Part shown: piece by piece, positions 45,795-55,090 of the stretch
Numbering within the stretch: the stretch's first letter is position 1
How the letters are laid out: every line of letters begins with the position of its first letter
From: Niallia circulans
GTDB taxonomy: Bacteria > Bacillota > Bacilli > Bacillales > Cytobacillaceae
Assembly (NCBI RefSeq): GCF_003726095.1
Contig: NZ_CP026031.1
Location: 1,116,001 to 1,180,000, forward strand
Length of the DNA stretch: 64,000 nt
Direction of reading: 5' to 3'
The notes under the pieces: model-generated
The model's input: only the letters and a program-made list of their open reading frames with translations
Told to the model about the DNA's origin: nothing
The model's database searches: none
Translations under genes and position numbers: made by a program

Positions 45795-46268
45795 ATGACT
45801 TCTGTCATAATTTCAACATGTATTGCAGTGTTTATGGGCGTCTCCGTTATGGTTATGAGAATGAAAGCGGCTAAGAAGCCAGTTTCACCAAAGAAAATTA
45901 TATTGCCGCCTTTTTTTATGAGTACTGGAGCTTTAATGTTTATTTTTCCATACTTTCGTATTAGCGGACAAGAAATTTTAGAAGCAGCTATTGCTGGAAT
46001 CTTGTTTTCATTTTTATTAATTAAAACAACAAAATTTGAAATAAAAGATAATGATATATATTTAATTAATTCAAAGGCATTTATCTATATATTATTTGGA
46101 CTCTTAGCAATTAGAATTGTGGCAAAGTTTATTCTAAGTAGTTCCATCGATGTTGGCCCATTAGGCGGTATGTTTTGGATGCTTGCTTTCTGTATGATTG
46201 TTCCTTGGAGAATTGCCATGTTTATAAACTATAAAAAATTAACAAAGAATTTAAGTACAACTAACTAA
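45795..46268 (+). CDS. yneJ: CcdC-type membrane protein YneJ
   Basis: A 157-residue protein with about four membrane helices; it shows MVMRMKAAKKPVSPKKIILP near residue 20 and the PYFRISGQEILEA turn, which are the CcdC family marks. It accompanies ccdA in Bacillus; a direct role in cytochrome c maturation was not found essential. AAAGGGGTTT precedes the ATG; a terminator follows. Confidence 0.93.
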   Translation: MTSVIISTCIAVFMGVSVMVMRMKAAKKPVSPKKIILPPFFMSTGALMFIFPYFRISGQEILEAAIAGILFSFLLIKTTKFEIKDNDIYLINSKAFIYILFGLLAIRIVAKFILSSSIDVGPLGGMFWMLAFCMIVPWRIAMFINYKKLTKNLSTTN

Positions 46269-46285
46269 CAGGATATACAGAAAAA

Positions 46286-46324
46286 TTAGCTGGATGAGTA
46301 GAGTAGTCATCCAGCTAGTTTTTT
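46286..46324 (+). terminator. Terminator after yneJ
   Basis: TAGCTGGATG pairs with CATCCAGCTA around an 11-base loop and is followed by six T residues. Confidence 0.9.
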
Positions 46325-46496
46325 AGCTAGAAGAGATGAAGAAAGTGGTCAACATATGCACAAAGATTAGAAATAATAAATAAAGGCGATAAATAATTAG
46401 ACAGCAGCAAGTTTCTTATATTTGATTTTGTTTTTGACTAAACGAAAGCAGACGATAATAGAAGATCTCTTCATAATCTACCTGTACTTAAAGCTC

Positions 46497-47039
46497 TTAT
46501 AGTTTCCATAGCCGTTCATAAATTACTTTATTACCAACATTTTTTAAAAGGTATATATCAGGATTACTAAGATTTTGCCAATCATCAAACCCGAAATTTT
46601 TATTATAAAAATTTAAAAGTAATGACATTAGATTCCCATGTGTAACAATGATTGTATTTTCATGTTCATTATTAAAAACGTCTTCAATAATTTTTACTAT
46701 TCGTTTCATCGCTTCCTGACTTGACTCTCCACCTTCAAATGTTAATTCGAAATCTTCAAAAGTTGCTTTTAGTTTATCCAACCAGTCAGAAAGACTTTCT
46801 GTGCTTAATACACGTTCTATTAATTTTCTATTAATCTCTATCTCTAAATTTAATCGCGTTGCAAGTGGCTCGATCGATTGAATAGCACGCTTATAAGGAC
46901 TCGAAATAATACGGTCAATTTTAATTCCGGCAAAAAATTTAGATATTTCTATTGCTTGTTTAAAACCTTTATCAGTAAGTTGCGCTTCCGATGGTTGGCC
47001 TTTAGCCTCGCAATGTCTTATAATATAAACTTTTTTCAA
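46497..47039 (-). CDS. Histidine phosphatase family protein (phosphoglycerate mutase-like)
   Basis: A 180-residue phosphohistidine phosphatase. The N-terminal catalytic motif is IIRHCEAKG (RHG-type, with Cys in place of Gly), the second arginine is in ISSPYKRAIQS near residue 45, and the second catalytic histidine in IIVTHGNLMSLLL near 135. The frame is open 21 codons further upstream, but GGAGTG lies 8 bases before the TTG at 47039. The substrate is unknown. The gene stands alone. Confidence 0.9.
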   Translation of the reverse strand: MKKVYIIRHCEAKGQPSEAQLTDKGFKQAIEISKFFAGIKIDRIISSPYKRAIQSIEPLATRLNLEIEINRKLIERVLSTESLSDWLDKLKATFEDFELTFEGGESSQEAMKRIVKIIEDVFNNEHENTIIVTHGNLMSLLLNFYNKNFGFDDWQNLSNPDIYLLKNVGNKVIYERLWKL

Positions 47040-47116
47040 CAAGATCACTCCAATTATATGTAAATTTTCATAATATTTTAATGACACAATAAGTGAATTC
47101 ACTAATTCAAATGATA

Positions 47117-47162
47117 GAGTCGATTATTCTTTTTGCAACAACAAAAGGAAAATCGACTCTAT
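47117..47162. terminator. Hairpin downstream of the holin-like gene
   Basis: AGAGTCGATT pairs with AATCGACTCT, with further pairing of CTTTTTG and CAAAAGG inside. There is no T run, so it may act as a weak terminator or an mRNA-protecting stem. Confidence 0.55.
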
Positions 47163-47213
47163 TTAGGTGATTGATCCTTCATTAAGTTATTCTGCTTTAA
47201 TCTGTCATTATTG

Positions 47214-47477
47214 TCATTTAGATTTATCCTTAAATATAGTCTGCTTTGCAAGCTGGTGTCCAAATACAGATACGCCTGTTGCGATAATTCCATTTGTGAT
47301 AGCTTCAAATGTCATTCCATAAGCAAAAGCTGCTAAAGAAATGGAGGTTAGAAGAAGAATCCAAATGATCAACCAATCAGAGATAATGGGTGTTTGTTTA
47401 AGTGCATAACCAATAATCCATAGGACCGGTACTAATATATAATAATGTTCCAGTAGAAAACTCTGTAACCATTCCAA
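47214..47477 (-). CDS. Phage-holin-like membrane protein
   Basis: The 87-residue protein has three hydrophobic segments (about residues 12-28, 33-50 and 58-76) and a charged C-terminus (AKQTIFKDKSK), the class I holin layout. ATGVSVFGHQLAKQ resembles the GxxVxGxHQ block of the Bacillus phage-holin family found in many chromosomes outside prophages. No endolysin is adjacent. AAGGAGGGAAG precedes the ATG. It is divergent from the DUF1659-DUF2922-YvrJ cassette. Confidence 0.8.
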   Translation of the reverse strand: MEWLQSFLLEHYYILVPVLWIIGYALKQTPIISDWLIIWILLLTSISLAAFAYGMTFEAITNGIIATGVSVFGHQLAKQTIFKDKSK

Positions 47478-47648
47478 AGTATCTTCCCTCCTTTATTTTA
47501 TATGATTATCGTATGCACAGATGAGAAAATCGGATTGTTTACATAACCATTGTCATCTGCAGAAAGTACTATTTTCATGCTTCTAAAAAAACAACTGTCC
47601 TTTTTGACTTTTTCTCTCTATTTAAAAGTTGAAAGGAGGTGAGAGTTG

Positions 47649-47870
47649 ATGGCCCAAGCGCTTTGGAATGAAGCAAGTTTAAAGTTGGCTTTTCTAAATG
47701 GAATGAAAGAAAATGGAGAGCCGAATCTTGTAACAAAGACGTTTAGAAATTTAAATGAAATGGCAACTCCAGAACAAATTTTTGCAGCTGCACAAGGGAT
47801 GGCATCATTAGTGACCTATTCTTTGTACTCGGTTGAACGAAATGACACTTCTGAAATAGTAGAAGCATAG
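47649..47870 (+). CDS. DUF1659 family protein
   Basis: The 73-residue product (MAQALWNEASLKLAFLNG...) has the family pattern of a beta-rich head followed by KTFRNLNEMATPEQIFAAAQ and a helical tail. The function is not known. AAAGGAGGTGAG lies 7 bases before the ATG at 47649; the preceding TTG is not needed. First gene of a three-gene cassette with DUF2922 and YvrJ, opposite a holin-like gene. Confidence 0.9.
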   Translation: MAQALWNEASLKLAFLNGMKENGEPNLVTKTFRNLNEMATPEQIFAAAQGMASLVTYSLYSVERNDTSEIVEA

Positions 47871-47914
47871 TGATTTTCACAGCAATAGTAAAAAAATAGA
47901 AAGGAGAAATTATA

Positions 47915-48130
47915 ATGGCAAAAACATTAGAGATCACATTTGAAACGAGTAATGGAAAAACTTCAAAATTATCCCTTGAAAGCCCGATTGAACCAGTTAA
48001 TTCTGAAGAAGTATTAACTGTCATGCAAAGTATTATTGCATCCAAGGTTTTTACTTCAAATAATGGTGATTTAATGGCGGTAAAAGGAATTCGATTAGTG
48101 GAAAGAATGGTAACAGATTATAAAATCTAA
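47915..48130 (+). CDS. DUF2922 family protein
   Basis: A 71-residue protein: KTLEITFETSNGKTSKLSLE, then SEEVLTVMQSIIASKVFTSN, ending in GIRLVERMVTDYKI. This is the DUF2922 pattern, which nearly always follows a DUF1659 gene. The function is unknown; the two small proteins share beta-strand and helix order and may pair. AAAGGAGAAATT precedes the ATG. Confidence 0.92.
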   Translation: MAKTLEITFETSNGKTSKLSLESPIEPVNSEEVLTVMQSIIASKVFTSNNGDLMAVKGIRLVERMVTDYKI

Positions 48131-48153
48131 CGCATAAATAGCAAGTTAAACAG

Positions 48154-48205
48154 CTTACCTATTGCGTCTGGGAATAATTAATCCGCCTGAAACGTAATAG
48201 GTAAA
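48154..48205 (+). other. Imperfect hairpin between DUF2922 and YvrJ genes
   Basis: TTACCTATTGCGT faces ACGTAATAGGTAA (one G-U pair) with a 25-base loop, directly before the yvrJ-type ribosome binding site. It may lower expression of the last gene or protect the mRNA end. Confidence 0.5.
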
Positions 48206-48226
48206 CTTTATTGGGAGGCGTACAGA

Positions 48227-48364
48227 GTGGATGAGGTTATATCATTTATAAGCCAAGTAGGGTTTCCGATAGTTGTCAGCTTTTATCTGCTGAATCGTAT
48301 CGAAACAAAGCTAGATATAATGATAAAATCTATTCAGAGTTTACCAGAATTAATCAAAAAGTAG
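48227..48364 (+). CDS. YvrJ family small membrane protein
   Basis: A 45-residue peptide starting at GTG: MDEVISFISQVGFPIVVSFY, then LLNRIETKLDIMIKSIQSLP. One membrane helix is followed by a short amphipathic helix; GFPIVVSFYLLNRIE is diagnostic of YvrJ. TTGGGAGGCG lies 6 bases upstream. It is the third gene of the DUF1659-DUF2922-YvrJ cassette; with the divergent holin-like gene this suggests a holin-related membrane module. Confidence 0.88.
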   Translation: MDEVISFISQVGFPIVVSFYLLNRIETKLDIMIKSIQSLPELIKK

Positions 48365-48423
48365 TATATCGCTAAAAAAATAACCGAAATTTATAATTAT
48401 CCGAAAAATGAAAGGGTTTTCTA

Positions 48424-48594
48424 TTGACAATAATAGTTAAAACTGTTAAATTTACATTAACCGTTATTGACGTATTTAGTATGTTATTTATTCAATCAAC
48501 AACTTAAAATGATAGATTAATAGCCAAATGCTTATGCGTGAAAATGGTAATTAAAAGATGAAGCTAGCAAGCTTTTTTAGGAGGATTTTTTTAC
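48424..48594 (+). promoter_or_regulatory. Promoter and long cold-shock leader of csp
   Basis: TTGACA (48424-48429) and TAAATT (48447-48452) are 17 bases apart, placing the start near 48459. The untranslated leader is about 135 bases, as in cold-shock genes where it controls mRNA stability and translation at low temperature. An extended TTAGGAGGA ribosome binding site ends the leader. Confidence 0.65.
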
Positions 48595-48795
48595 ATGAAA
48601 AACGGTAAAGTAAAATGGTTTAATGCAGAAAAAGGGTTTGGATTCATTGAAGCTGAAGATGGTAATGACGTATTTGTACACTACTCAGCGATTCAAGTTG
48701 AAGGCTTTAAATCTCTAGAAGAAGGCCAAGACGTTTCATTTGAAGTTGTTGAAGGTGCACGTGGACCACAAGCTGCTAACGTTACTAAAATATAA
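48595..48795 (+). CDS. cspD: Cold-shock protein (CspD-like)
   Basis: A 66-residue single cold-shock domain that binds single-stranded RNA and DNA. RNP1 KGFGFIE and RNP2 VFVHY are intact; the second motif has Tyr where B. subtilis CspB has Phe. [16 protein letters not shown] and GPQAANV complete the barrel. The N-terminus [10 protein letters not shown] is closest to CspD. Monocistronic, with a long leader and strong terminator. Confidence 0.95.
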   Translation: MKNGKVKWFNAEKGFGFIEAEDGNDVFVHYSAIQVEGFKSLEEGQDVSFEVVEGARGPQAANVTKI

Positions 48796-48816
48796 GGATA
48801 GCTACTCTTCATATAT

Positions 48817-48853
48817 AAAAGGTCAGACCAAAAAATGGTCTGGCCTTTTTCTT
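48817..48853 (+). terminator. Terminator after csp
   Basis: AAAAGGTCAGACCA pairs with TGGTCTGGCCTTTT around a run of A, then T residues. Confidence 0.92.
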
Positions 48854-49025
48854 TTGGTAATCTGTCAAATGAATAATGTCTTCTTTTATAGAAATAATTG
48901 GTTTACTCCTTCTCTGATATCCTCATCTTTTCATAGTTTGTTATAATAATAGAATATATTCTTTTATTTATAATTAATATACTAAAAAAGCGTAAGTTTT
49001 TTTCATAAACATAGAGGTGAAAGTA

Positions 49026-50171
49026 ATGAAATTTATTCATACAGCCGATTGGCATTTAGGAAAATTAGTGCATGGTTTGTATATGACAGAAGATCAACGA
49101 TTTATGCTGAAACAATTTATGGACCTAGTGGAGAAAGAAAAACCAGATGCAGTTATTATAGCCGGTGATTTATATGATCGCTCGATCCCTCCGACTGATG
49201 CCGTGAATTTATTGGATGAAGTATTATATTTTATTAATGTCGAGTTAAATACTCCGATTCTTGCGATCTCCGGAAATCATGATAGTGCCGAAAGATTATC
49301 TTTTGGAAGCTCTTGGTATCAGAAGAATCGTTTTTATTTAAACGGTAAAATAGAAAATAGCTTTACTCCGATTTCATTTTCTGGTGTGAATTTTTATTTA
49401 GTGCCATACTGTGAGCCGGTAGTGGTAAGAAAATTATTAGCGGATGATACTATTCTTAATCATCATGATGCAATGAAAGCAATTATTAGCAAGATCGAAA
49501 GTAATTTAAATATAAATGAGCCAAATGTATTCATCGGACATAGCTTTGTACTTGGCGGAAAAACAACAGATTCTGAGAGAATATTATCTGTTGGCGGATC
49601 TGGCTGTGTCGGTGCAGAATTATTTGCGCCCTTCTCTTATACAGCTTTAGGACATTTGCACAGTCCAGATGCTATACATCATCCAACTGTAAAGTATTCG
49701 GGATCATTGATGAAATATTCTTTTTCTGAAGCAAAACAGAAGAAATCAGTATCTATCATTGAAATAGATGAAAAAGGGAATTTCACGCAAAGCTATCAAA
49801 CATTAATGCCGAAAAGAGATATGCGAGAAATGGAAGGATACTTAGAAGAATTGCTAGACGTTTCCTATTATCAGCAGCAAAAAGTAGATGATTATTTAAA
49901 AATTACATTACTTGATGAAGGGGCAATTCTTGATCCGATTCAAAAATTAAGACAAGTCTATCCCAATGTTCTTCATTTAGAAAGAAAAATAGAAAATAAA
50001 GACCGGAAAGAAAAGAGTATTTTACAAGTTCAAAAAGAAGTTCAAAAAAATGAATTAGAGTTATTCGCTTCTTTTTATGAAGAAATGACAACAGCCGATT
50101 TTACGCAAGAAAAACAGGAATGGATGACAACGGTCATTAACCAGGTTCTAAGAGAGGAGGGAGCGAAATGA
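49026..50171 (+). CDS. sbcD: DNA repair exonuclease subunit SbcD
   Basis: The nuclease subunit (381 residues) of SbcCD, related to Mre11. Phosphoesterase motifs: HTADWHLGK near residue 5, AGDLYDRSIPP near 46, SGNHDSAERL near 80, IGHSFVLGG near 175 and LGHLHSPD near 208. The complex opens hairpins and trims protein-blocked ends. The ATG at 49026 follows AGAGGTG; a GTG three codons upstream lies in that site. It overlaps sbcC by 4 bases (ATGA). Confidence 0.97.
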   Translation: MKFIHTADWHLGKLVHGLYMTEDQRFMLKQFMDLVEKEKPDAVIIAGDLYDRSIPPTDAVNLLDEVLYFINVELNTPILAISGNHDSAERLSFGSSWYQKNRFYLNGKIENSFTPISFSGVNFYLVPYCEPVVVRKLLADDTILNHHDAMKAIISKIESNLNINEPNVFIGHSFVLGGKTTDSERILSVGGSGCVGAELFAPFSYTALGHLHSPDAIHHPTVKYSGSLMKYSFSEAKQKKSVSIIEIDEKGNFTQSYQTLMPKRDMREMEGYLEELLDVSYYQQQKVDDYLKITLLDEGAILDPIQKLRQVYPNVLHLERKIENKDRKEKSILQVQKEVQKNELELFASFYEEMTTADFTQEKQEWMTTVINQVLREEGAK

Positions 50172-53100
50172 GACCATTAAAGCTAACGATGCAAGCATTT
50201 GGCCCATATGCACGAAAAGAAGTCATTGATTTTACTGTTTTAGGAAATCGTACTATGTTTGTTATTTCAGGAAAAACGGGATCTGGGAAAACAACGATTT
50301 TTGACGGAATTAGTTATGCGATATACGGGAAAGCAAGTGGAGAAGACCGCAATGGTCCAGAATTAAGAAGCCAGTTCGCTGAAGACTCCTTATTAACAGA
50401 AGTCAGTTTTGAGTTTAAGTTAAAAGAAAACCGATATTTAATTACAAGAGCACCTCAGCAAGAGAAGAAAAAGGAAAGAGGAGATGGATATACAACTATC
50501 GGTGCTAAGGCAGAATTATATACGTTTGATGCAGATGGAAATGAACAACTTGTTGCCTCCTCTATCCGTGATGTCGATGAAAAAGTAAAAGAAATCATGC
50601 AAATAGATAGCAATCAGTTTCGGCAAATTCTAATGATCCCTCAAGGAGAATTTCGTAGATTGCTTACATCCGATAGTAAAGAAAAAGAAAATATCCTACA
50701 GCGATTATTTCATACGGAAATGTATAAGCGGATTGAAGAGAAGTTAAAGGAACAAGCACAAGCACTAAAAAAAGAAGTAGAACAAAAAGTGCTGTTACGT
50801 ACCAATGCCTTATCGAAAATAACGGCAGTTTATCATCAGGATCTCATCACTCAATTGGAATCAGATCGTGATAATGATGTGGCGATTCTTCCTCTATTAA
50901 AAGAAGAAATTGTATTAATGGGAGAAGAGATAGAAAAGCTACAGAAAAAATTGGATCGGAAAAACACAGATCGAGATAGTTTGAAGCAACATTTATATGA
51001 AGCAGAATCTATATTAAAACAAATAAAGCTTAAAGAAGAGCTTTCTACCCGTTTAAAAGAACTAAATAATCAACAGAAGGAATATGCAGAAACAGAAAAT
51101 AAAATTAATATGGCGCAAAAAGCAGCGCTTCTTGCCCAACAGGAAGAAATTTGCCATCATTTAAAAAAACAAATCGATGAAAGAAATTTAGAAGAGAAAA
51201 TGATTCAATTCAAGTTAGAAAAGCTTAATAGTCAATTAAAAGAGGCAGAAAAACAACTAAATCAAGAGGTAGAAAAAGAAGTAGAACGAAAACAGTTGTC
51301 TGATTATCTTGTCGATTTAAAAAATATGGAGAAGGATGTCTTTCGTTTTGCGGAAGTAGAAGGAAAACTAAGCATTATAAAAAAAGATTTAGATAGTCTA
51401 GGGGCTAAGGAAGCGTTACTTCAAAATCAACGAAAAGAGAAAGAAGTAATGATACAAAATGTGAAAGAACGTTTAAAGCAGTTAGACGGAATAAAGGAAA
51501 TGCTGCTAGAAAACAAAGACAAGCTCCGGAATTTACAATCTATCTTAGAGAAAATGAATGATTATTTAGAAGTACTAAATCGCACGATGAGACAAAAAGT
51601 AGATGCGGAATCAAAGGAAAAAATGCTAGACAATACACTAAGAAGAGTGGAAGATGCAAAAAAACTAGTAGAAGAACTGGAAAATAAATGGCTTATCAAT
51701 CAATCATATATTTTAGCGAGCAGCTTAAAGCCAGACGAGGCTTGTCCAGTTTGTGGAAGTGTACATCACCCTGATCCGGCAACAAATAGAAATCATGAAG
51801 ACAATGCAACGGAAGAAGACCGTAAGAATGCGAAAAAAGATTTTGAAGCAATAGAGAAGGAAAAGGCAAAAGCAGAAGCGGCTTGGCTTGAAGCAAATAC
51901 ACAGTGGAAATTATTAGAGGAAGATGCTCAAAATAAGCTAATGAAAGTGAAAGATATTTATCCGGATTTTACTAATGAAGAAAGTACGATAGCAGTAAAT
52001 ACGATTAAAAGCGAACTTCACAGAATTAATACCGAACAGAAGAGACTTGAGGAACAATTGACAGAAAGAGATAAGATGGAACAATCTCTTGTTAGTGCTG
52101 AGCGCCGCTATCATGAATTGCAATCTGAGCTTGAAAAAATAGCAGTGGTGATGCGAGAGACTACTATCCAATACACAGAACATAATACCACATGGAAAAA
52201 TATGAAAGATGCTATTCCAGCTGAACTGCGTGATCTATCTCGGTATAAAACAGTGTGGAAGGAAAGTTCGCTTCAGTTAGAGAAGTTAGAAGCTCAATTA
52301 AAGTTAGCGCAAGAAAAAGTGCAGATGACGAAAGAAAATTGGCAAAAAGAATCCGTCCGTTTCGAAAGTGTACAAAAACAAATTAAACAGCTCACTGATA
52401 GCTTGCAGACAGAAAGAGAGATTTTTTTAGAAAGCATGACAAAGCAAGGTTTTCCAACCTATCGCTCTTATTCAGATAGTAAATTGTTGGAAAAGGAAGT
52501 AGAGAAGCTCAAAGAGTCAGTACAAGCTTACCGAGAAGAATGTCGGTCTGTTTCCGATCGATTAAAGGATTTAGAAAATACGCTTAAAGATATTACCATT
52601 CCGAGCATGGAAGATCTTCAAAATAAGCTTAAGACTATTATCGAAGAAGCAAATAAATTGCAGGAAGAACATACAAATATGTTAATAAAGCAAAAAGAAA
52701 ATAAAGAAATATATAATCAGGTGATTTCAATAAATCGACAAGTAAAGGATCTGGAAAATCAGTATAAACTTGTCGGTCACTTATATGATATTTCCAGAGG
52801 ACAAAATGCTCAACGAATTACTTTTGAACGCTATGTATTGGCTTCTTTCCTGGATGAAATATTGCTTCAAGCCAATAGCAGATTAAATAAAATGACAAGC
52901 GGACGATATCAGCTTGTCCGCAAGAGTGACCGATCAAAAGGAAATGTCCAAAGTGGTTTAGAGTTACTCGTATTTGACCAGTATACAGGCCAAGAAAGGC
53001 ATGTGAAAACACTGTCAGGAGGAGAAAGCTTTAAAGCTTCACTTGCCCTAGCGTTAGGATTGTGTGATGTTGTGCAAAACTTTGCTGGTGGTATTTCCCT

Positions 53101-53308
53101 TGAAACGATGTTTATTGACGAAGGTTTCGGTACATTAGACCCAGAATCATTGGATCAAGCAATTGAAACATTGATGGACATCCAAAATTCAGGTCGATTA
53201 GTTGGGGTGATTTCCCATGTTCCAGAATTGAAAGATCGAATGGAAATTAGACTCGAGGTAATCGCTGGGCAAACGGGAAGTACTACGCGATTTGAATATT
53301 TACGATAA
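50168..53308 (+). CDS. sbcC: DNA repair exonuclease subunit SbcC
   Basis: A 1046-residue Rad50-like ATPase. Walker A SGKTGSGKTTIFDGI is near residue 35, the Q-loop-adjacent IPQGEFRRLL near 155, long coiled coils span about 180-480 and 560-870 around the zinc hook CPVCGSVHHP near 528, and the C-terminal lobe carries the signature TLSGGESFKASLALALG near 950 and Walker B MFIDEGFGTLD near 980. It tethers DNA ends and powers SbcD. Length is normal for Bacillus SbcC. Confidence 0.97.
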   Translation: MRPLKLTMQAFGPYARKEVIDFTVLGNRTMFVISGKTGSGKTTIFDGISYAIYGKASGEDRNGPELRSQFAEDSLLTEVSFEFKLKENRYLITRAPQQEKKKERGDGYTTIGAKAELYTFDADGNEQLVASSIRDVDEKVKEIMQIDSNQFRQILMIPQGEFRRLLTSDSKEKENILQRLFHTEMYKRIEEKLKEQAQALKKEVEQKVLLRTNALSKITAVYHQDLITQLESDRDNDVAILPLLKEEIVLMGEEIEKLQKKLDRKNTDRDSLKQHLYEAESILKQIKLKEELSTRLKELNNQQKEYAETENKINMAQKAALLAQQEEICHHLKKQIDERNLEEKMIQFKLEKLNSQLKEAEKQLNQEVEKEVERKQLSDYLVDLKNMEKDVFRFAEVEGKLSIIKKDLDSLGAKEALLQNQRKEKEVMIQNVKERLKQLDGIKEMLLENKDKLRNLQSILEKMNDYLEVLNRTMRQKVDAESKEKMLDNTLRRVEDAKKLVEELENKWLINQSYILASSLKPDEACPVCGSVHHPDPATNRNHEDNATEEDRKNAKKDFEAIEKEKAKAEAAWLEANTQWKLLEEDAQNKLMKVKDIYPDFTNEESTIAVNTIKSELHRINTEQKRLEEQLTERDKMEQSLVSAERRYHELQSELEKIAVVMRETTIQYTEHNTTWKNMKDAIPAELRDLSRYKTVWKESSLQLEKLEAQLKLAQEKVQMTKENWQKESVRFESVQKQIKQLTDSLQTEREIFLESMTKQGFPTYRSYSDSKLLEKEVEKLKESVQAYREECRSVSDRLKDLENTLKDITIPSMEDLQNKLKTIIEEANKLQEEHTNMLIKQKENKEIYNQVISINRQVKDLENQYKLVGHLYDISRGQNAQRITFERYVLASFLDEILLQANSRLNKMTSGRYQLVRKSDRSKGNVQSGLELLVFDQYTGQERHVKTLSGGESFKASLALALGLCDVVQNFAGGISLETMFIDEGFGTLDPESLDQAIETLMDIQNSGRLVGVISHVPELKDRMEIRLEVIAGQTGSTTRFEYLR

Positions 53309-53371
53309 CGAAATGAAAGAATCATTTTGGAGGAAAACCTAATAATAACTTTAGAAGCTGGGAGCGGTATT

Positions 53372-53911
53372 TTGCGAAAAAAAAGAAAGAAGCATGGAAG
53401 AAGCCTATTAATTATATTGATTTTTTTCTTTATTCTTCTATTATATTGGAAATTAAACCAGCCTGATTATAGGGATGTTCCAATGCCTGTTGAATTAAAC
53501 CCGGTTGTAAATGAAAAGAAGGATATTCTTGTTAAAAAAGCTGGTGATATTGGAATTCGGGTAGTTATCACAGAGGACTTCAGGAGTGTAGAGGAACAGA
53601 ATCGCTTATATGAACAAGGAAGAACGAGAGAAGGTTCCATTGTCACAAATGCAAAAGGAGGCCAGTCGTATCATAATTATGGACTAGCGATTGATTTTGC
53701 TCTTATGGATATTAATGGAGTCGTTATTTGGGATATGAAATATGATGGTAATGGGAATGGCAAAAGCGATTGGTCAGAAGTGGTTGAAATAGCGAAATCT
53801 TTAGGTTTTCAATGGGGTGGCGATTGGGCAAACTTTAAAGATTATCCCCATTTTCAAATGGATTTTGGTTTAACAATTGAGGAATTGCAAAAAGGGAAAA
53901 GGCCTGAATAA
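53372..53911 (+). CDS. M15-family peptidoglycan peptidase, membrane-anchored
   Basis: A 179-residue zinc peptidase of the VanY/CwlK group acting on cell wall peptides. A basic head and signal anchor (RSLLIILIFFFILLLYW) precede the catalytic domain with the zinc ligands in SYHNYGLAIDFAL (His and Asp) and DYPHFQM (His), and EDFRSVEEQNRLYEQGR. The frame runs up to a TTG at 53327 inside the upstream ribosome binding site; I chose the TTG at 53372, 7 bases after GGGAG. It follows sbcC closely and ends at a terminator. Confidence 0.9.
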   Translation: MRKKRKKHGRSLLIILIFFFILLLYWKLNQPDYRDVPMPVELNPVVNEKKDILVKKAGDIGIRVVITEDFRSVEEQNRLYEQGRTREGSIVTNAKGGQSYHNYGLAIDFALMDINGVVIWDMKYDGNGNGKSDWSEVVEIAKSLGFQWGGDWANFKDYPHFQMDFGLTIEELQKGKRPE

Positions 53912-53914
53912 CAA

Positions 53915-53956
53915 AAAAGAGGGTGACTCATAATAAAAGATGTCATCCTCTTTTTT
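53915..53956 (+). terminator. Terminator after the sbcDC-peptidase group
   Basis: AAAAGAGGGTGAC pairs with GTCATCCTCTTTT around a 14-base loop, with T residues after it. Confidence 0.88.
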
Positions 53957-54043
53957 CTATTAAGAAACCACCATCTATCTATCCGGACGCATTACAATTA
54001 CATTATGTGAACGTCTTAAAGCTCATTGGTAGTTGGCTAGAAA

Positions 54044-55090
54044 TTAGACTAAATCACTTAACAGGTAATGATAAATCAATTGACCAGTTGCCTCAATAGA
54101 CGAAAAGTGGGTGCGTTCGTATGCATGAGAGGAATCGATACCTGGTCCGATTAATGCATGTTTAATATCATGACCAGATCGTATTGCGGCAGATGCATCC
54201 GATCCATAATATGGATAAATGTCTAATTGATAGGGAATTTCGTGTTTTTCAGCTAATTGAACAAGATTTTTTCGTAAGGCATAATGGTATGGTCCACTAC
54301 CATCTTTCACACAGATGGAGACAGTATACTCGTCTGTGGATTGTCCGTCTCCCATTGCCCCCATATCAACAGCCATATATTCGATTGTTTCGATTGGAAT
54401 ATTTGAATTGCCGCCATAGCCAATTTCCTCGTTATTGGAAAGAAGAAAATTAGTTGTATACGGAAGCTCAATATTATTTTCCGTTATTTTTTTCATTAAT
54501 AATAACAGAATGGCCACACTAGCTTTATCATCTAAATGCCTAGATTTAATGAATCCAGATGGGGTAATCTCCACCCGCGGATAAAAAGAAACAAAATCAC
54601 CAACAGAAATGCCTAGTTTTTTAACATCTTCTTGGTTTTTTACGATTTCATCAATTCTAACTTCCATATTAGCTTGATTGCGCTCAGCAGTTCTTGCTTC
54701 CTTATATACATGAACTGATGCTTGATGAAGGAGAATTGTCCCTGTATATGTCTTGCCAGAAGAAGTTTCAATTATACAATTTTCTCCTTCAATGCTGTTA
54801 TACGTAAATCCGCCAATTAAATCTAAGCGGAGGCGACCATTTGCTTTGATTTCTTTCACCATAGCACCAAGTGTATCAACGTGCGCAGTCAACATCCGCT
54901 GCTTTTCTGAGATTTTGCCTGGAATAGTTGCAATTAATCCCCCTTTATTATTTCGATATGTTGAAATATTTGCGCTATGTAAGTATTTTTCCATTAATTG
55001 AATAATGGTTTCTGTGTTTCCTGAAGGACTTGTAACATTCAATATTTGTTCTAATAAATCGAAATATTCTTTTTGATCAATTTGTACCAA
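54044..55090 (-). CDS. M42 family metallopeptidase
   Basis: A 348-residue di-zinc aminopeptidase of the M42 (glutamyl aminopeptidase/YsdC/endoglucanase-M) family. Metal ligands and catalysts lie in TAHVDTLG near residue 69, RHLDDKASVAIL near 184, SNNEEIGYGG near 215, VDMGAMGDG near 237 and SSHAYERTH near 322. It degrades peptides in the cytoplasm, probably as a large oligomer. TTG start 7 bases after GGAGGAATT. It is convergent with the peptidase gene and faces away from ltaS. Confidence 0.93.
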   Translation of the reverse strand: MVQIDQKEYFDLLEQILNVTSPSGNTETIIQLMEKYLHSANISTYRNNKGGLIATIPGKISEKQRMLTAHVDTLGAMVKEIKANGRLRLDLIGGFTYNSIEGENCIIETSSGKTYTGTILLHQASVHVYKEARTAERNQANMEVRIDEIVKNQEDVKKLGISVGDFVSFYPRVEITPSGFIKSRHLDDKASVAILLLLMKKITENNIELPYTTNFLLSNNEEIGYGGNSNIPIETIEYMAVDMGAMGDGQSTDEYTVSICVKDGSGPYHYALRKNLVQLAEKHEIPYQLDIYPYYGSDASAAIRSGHDIKHALIGPGIDSSHAYERTHFSSIEATGQLIYHYLLSDLV

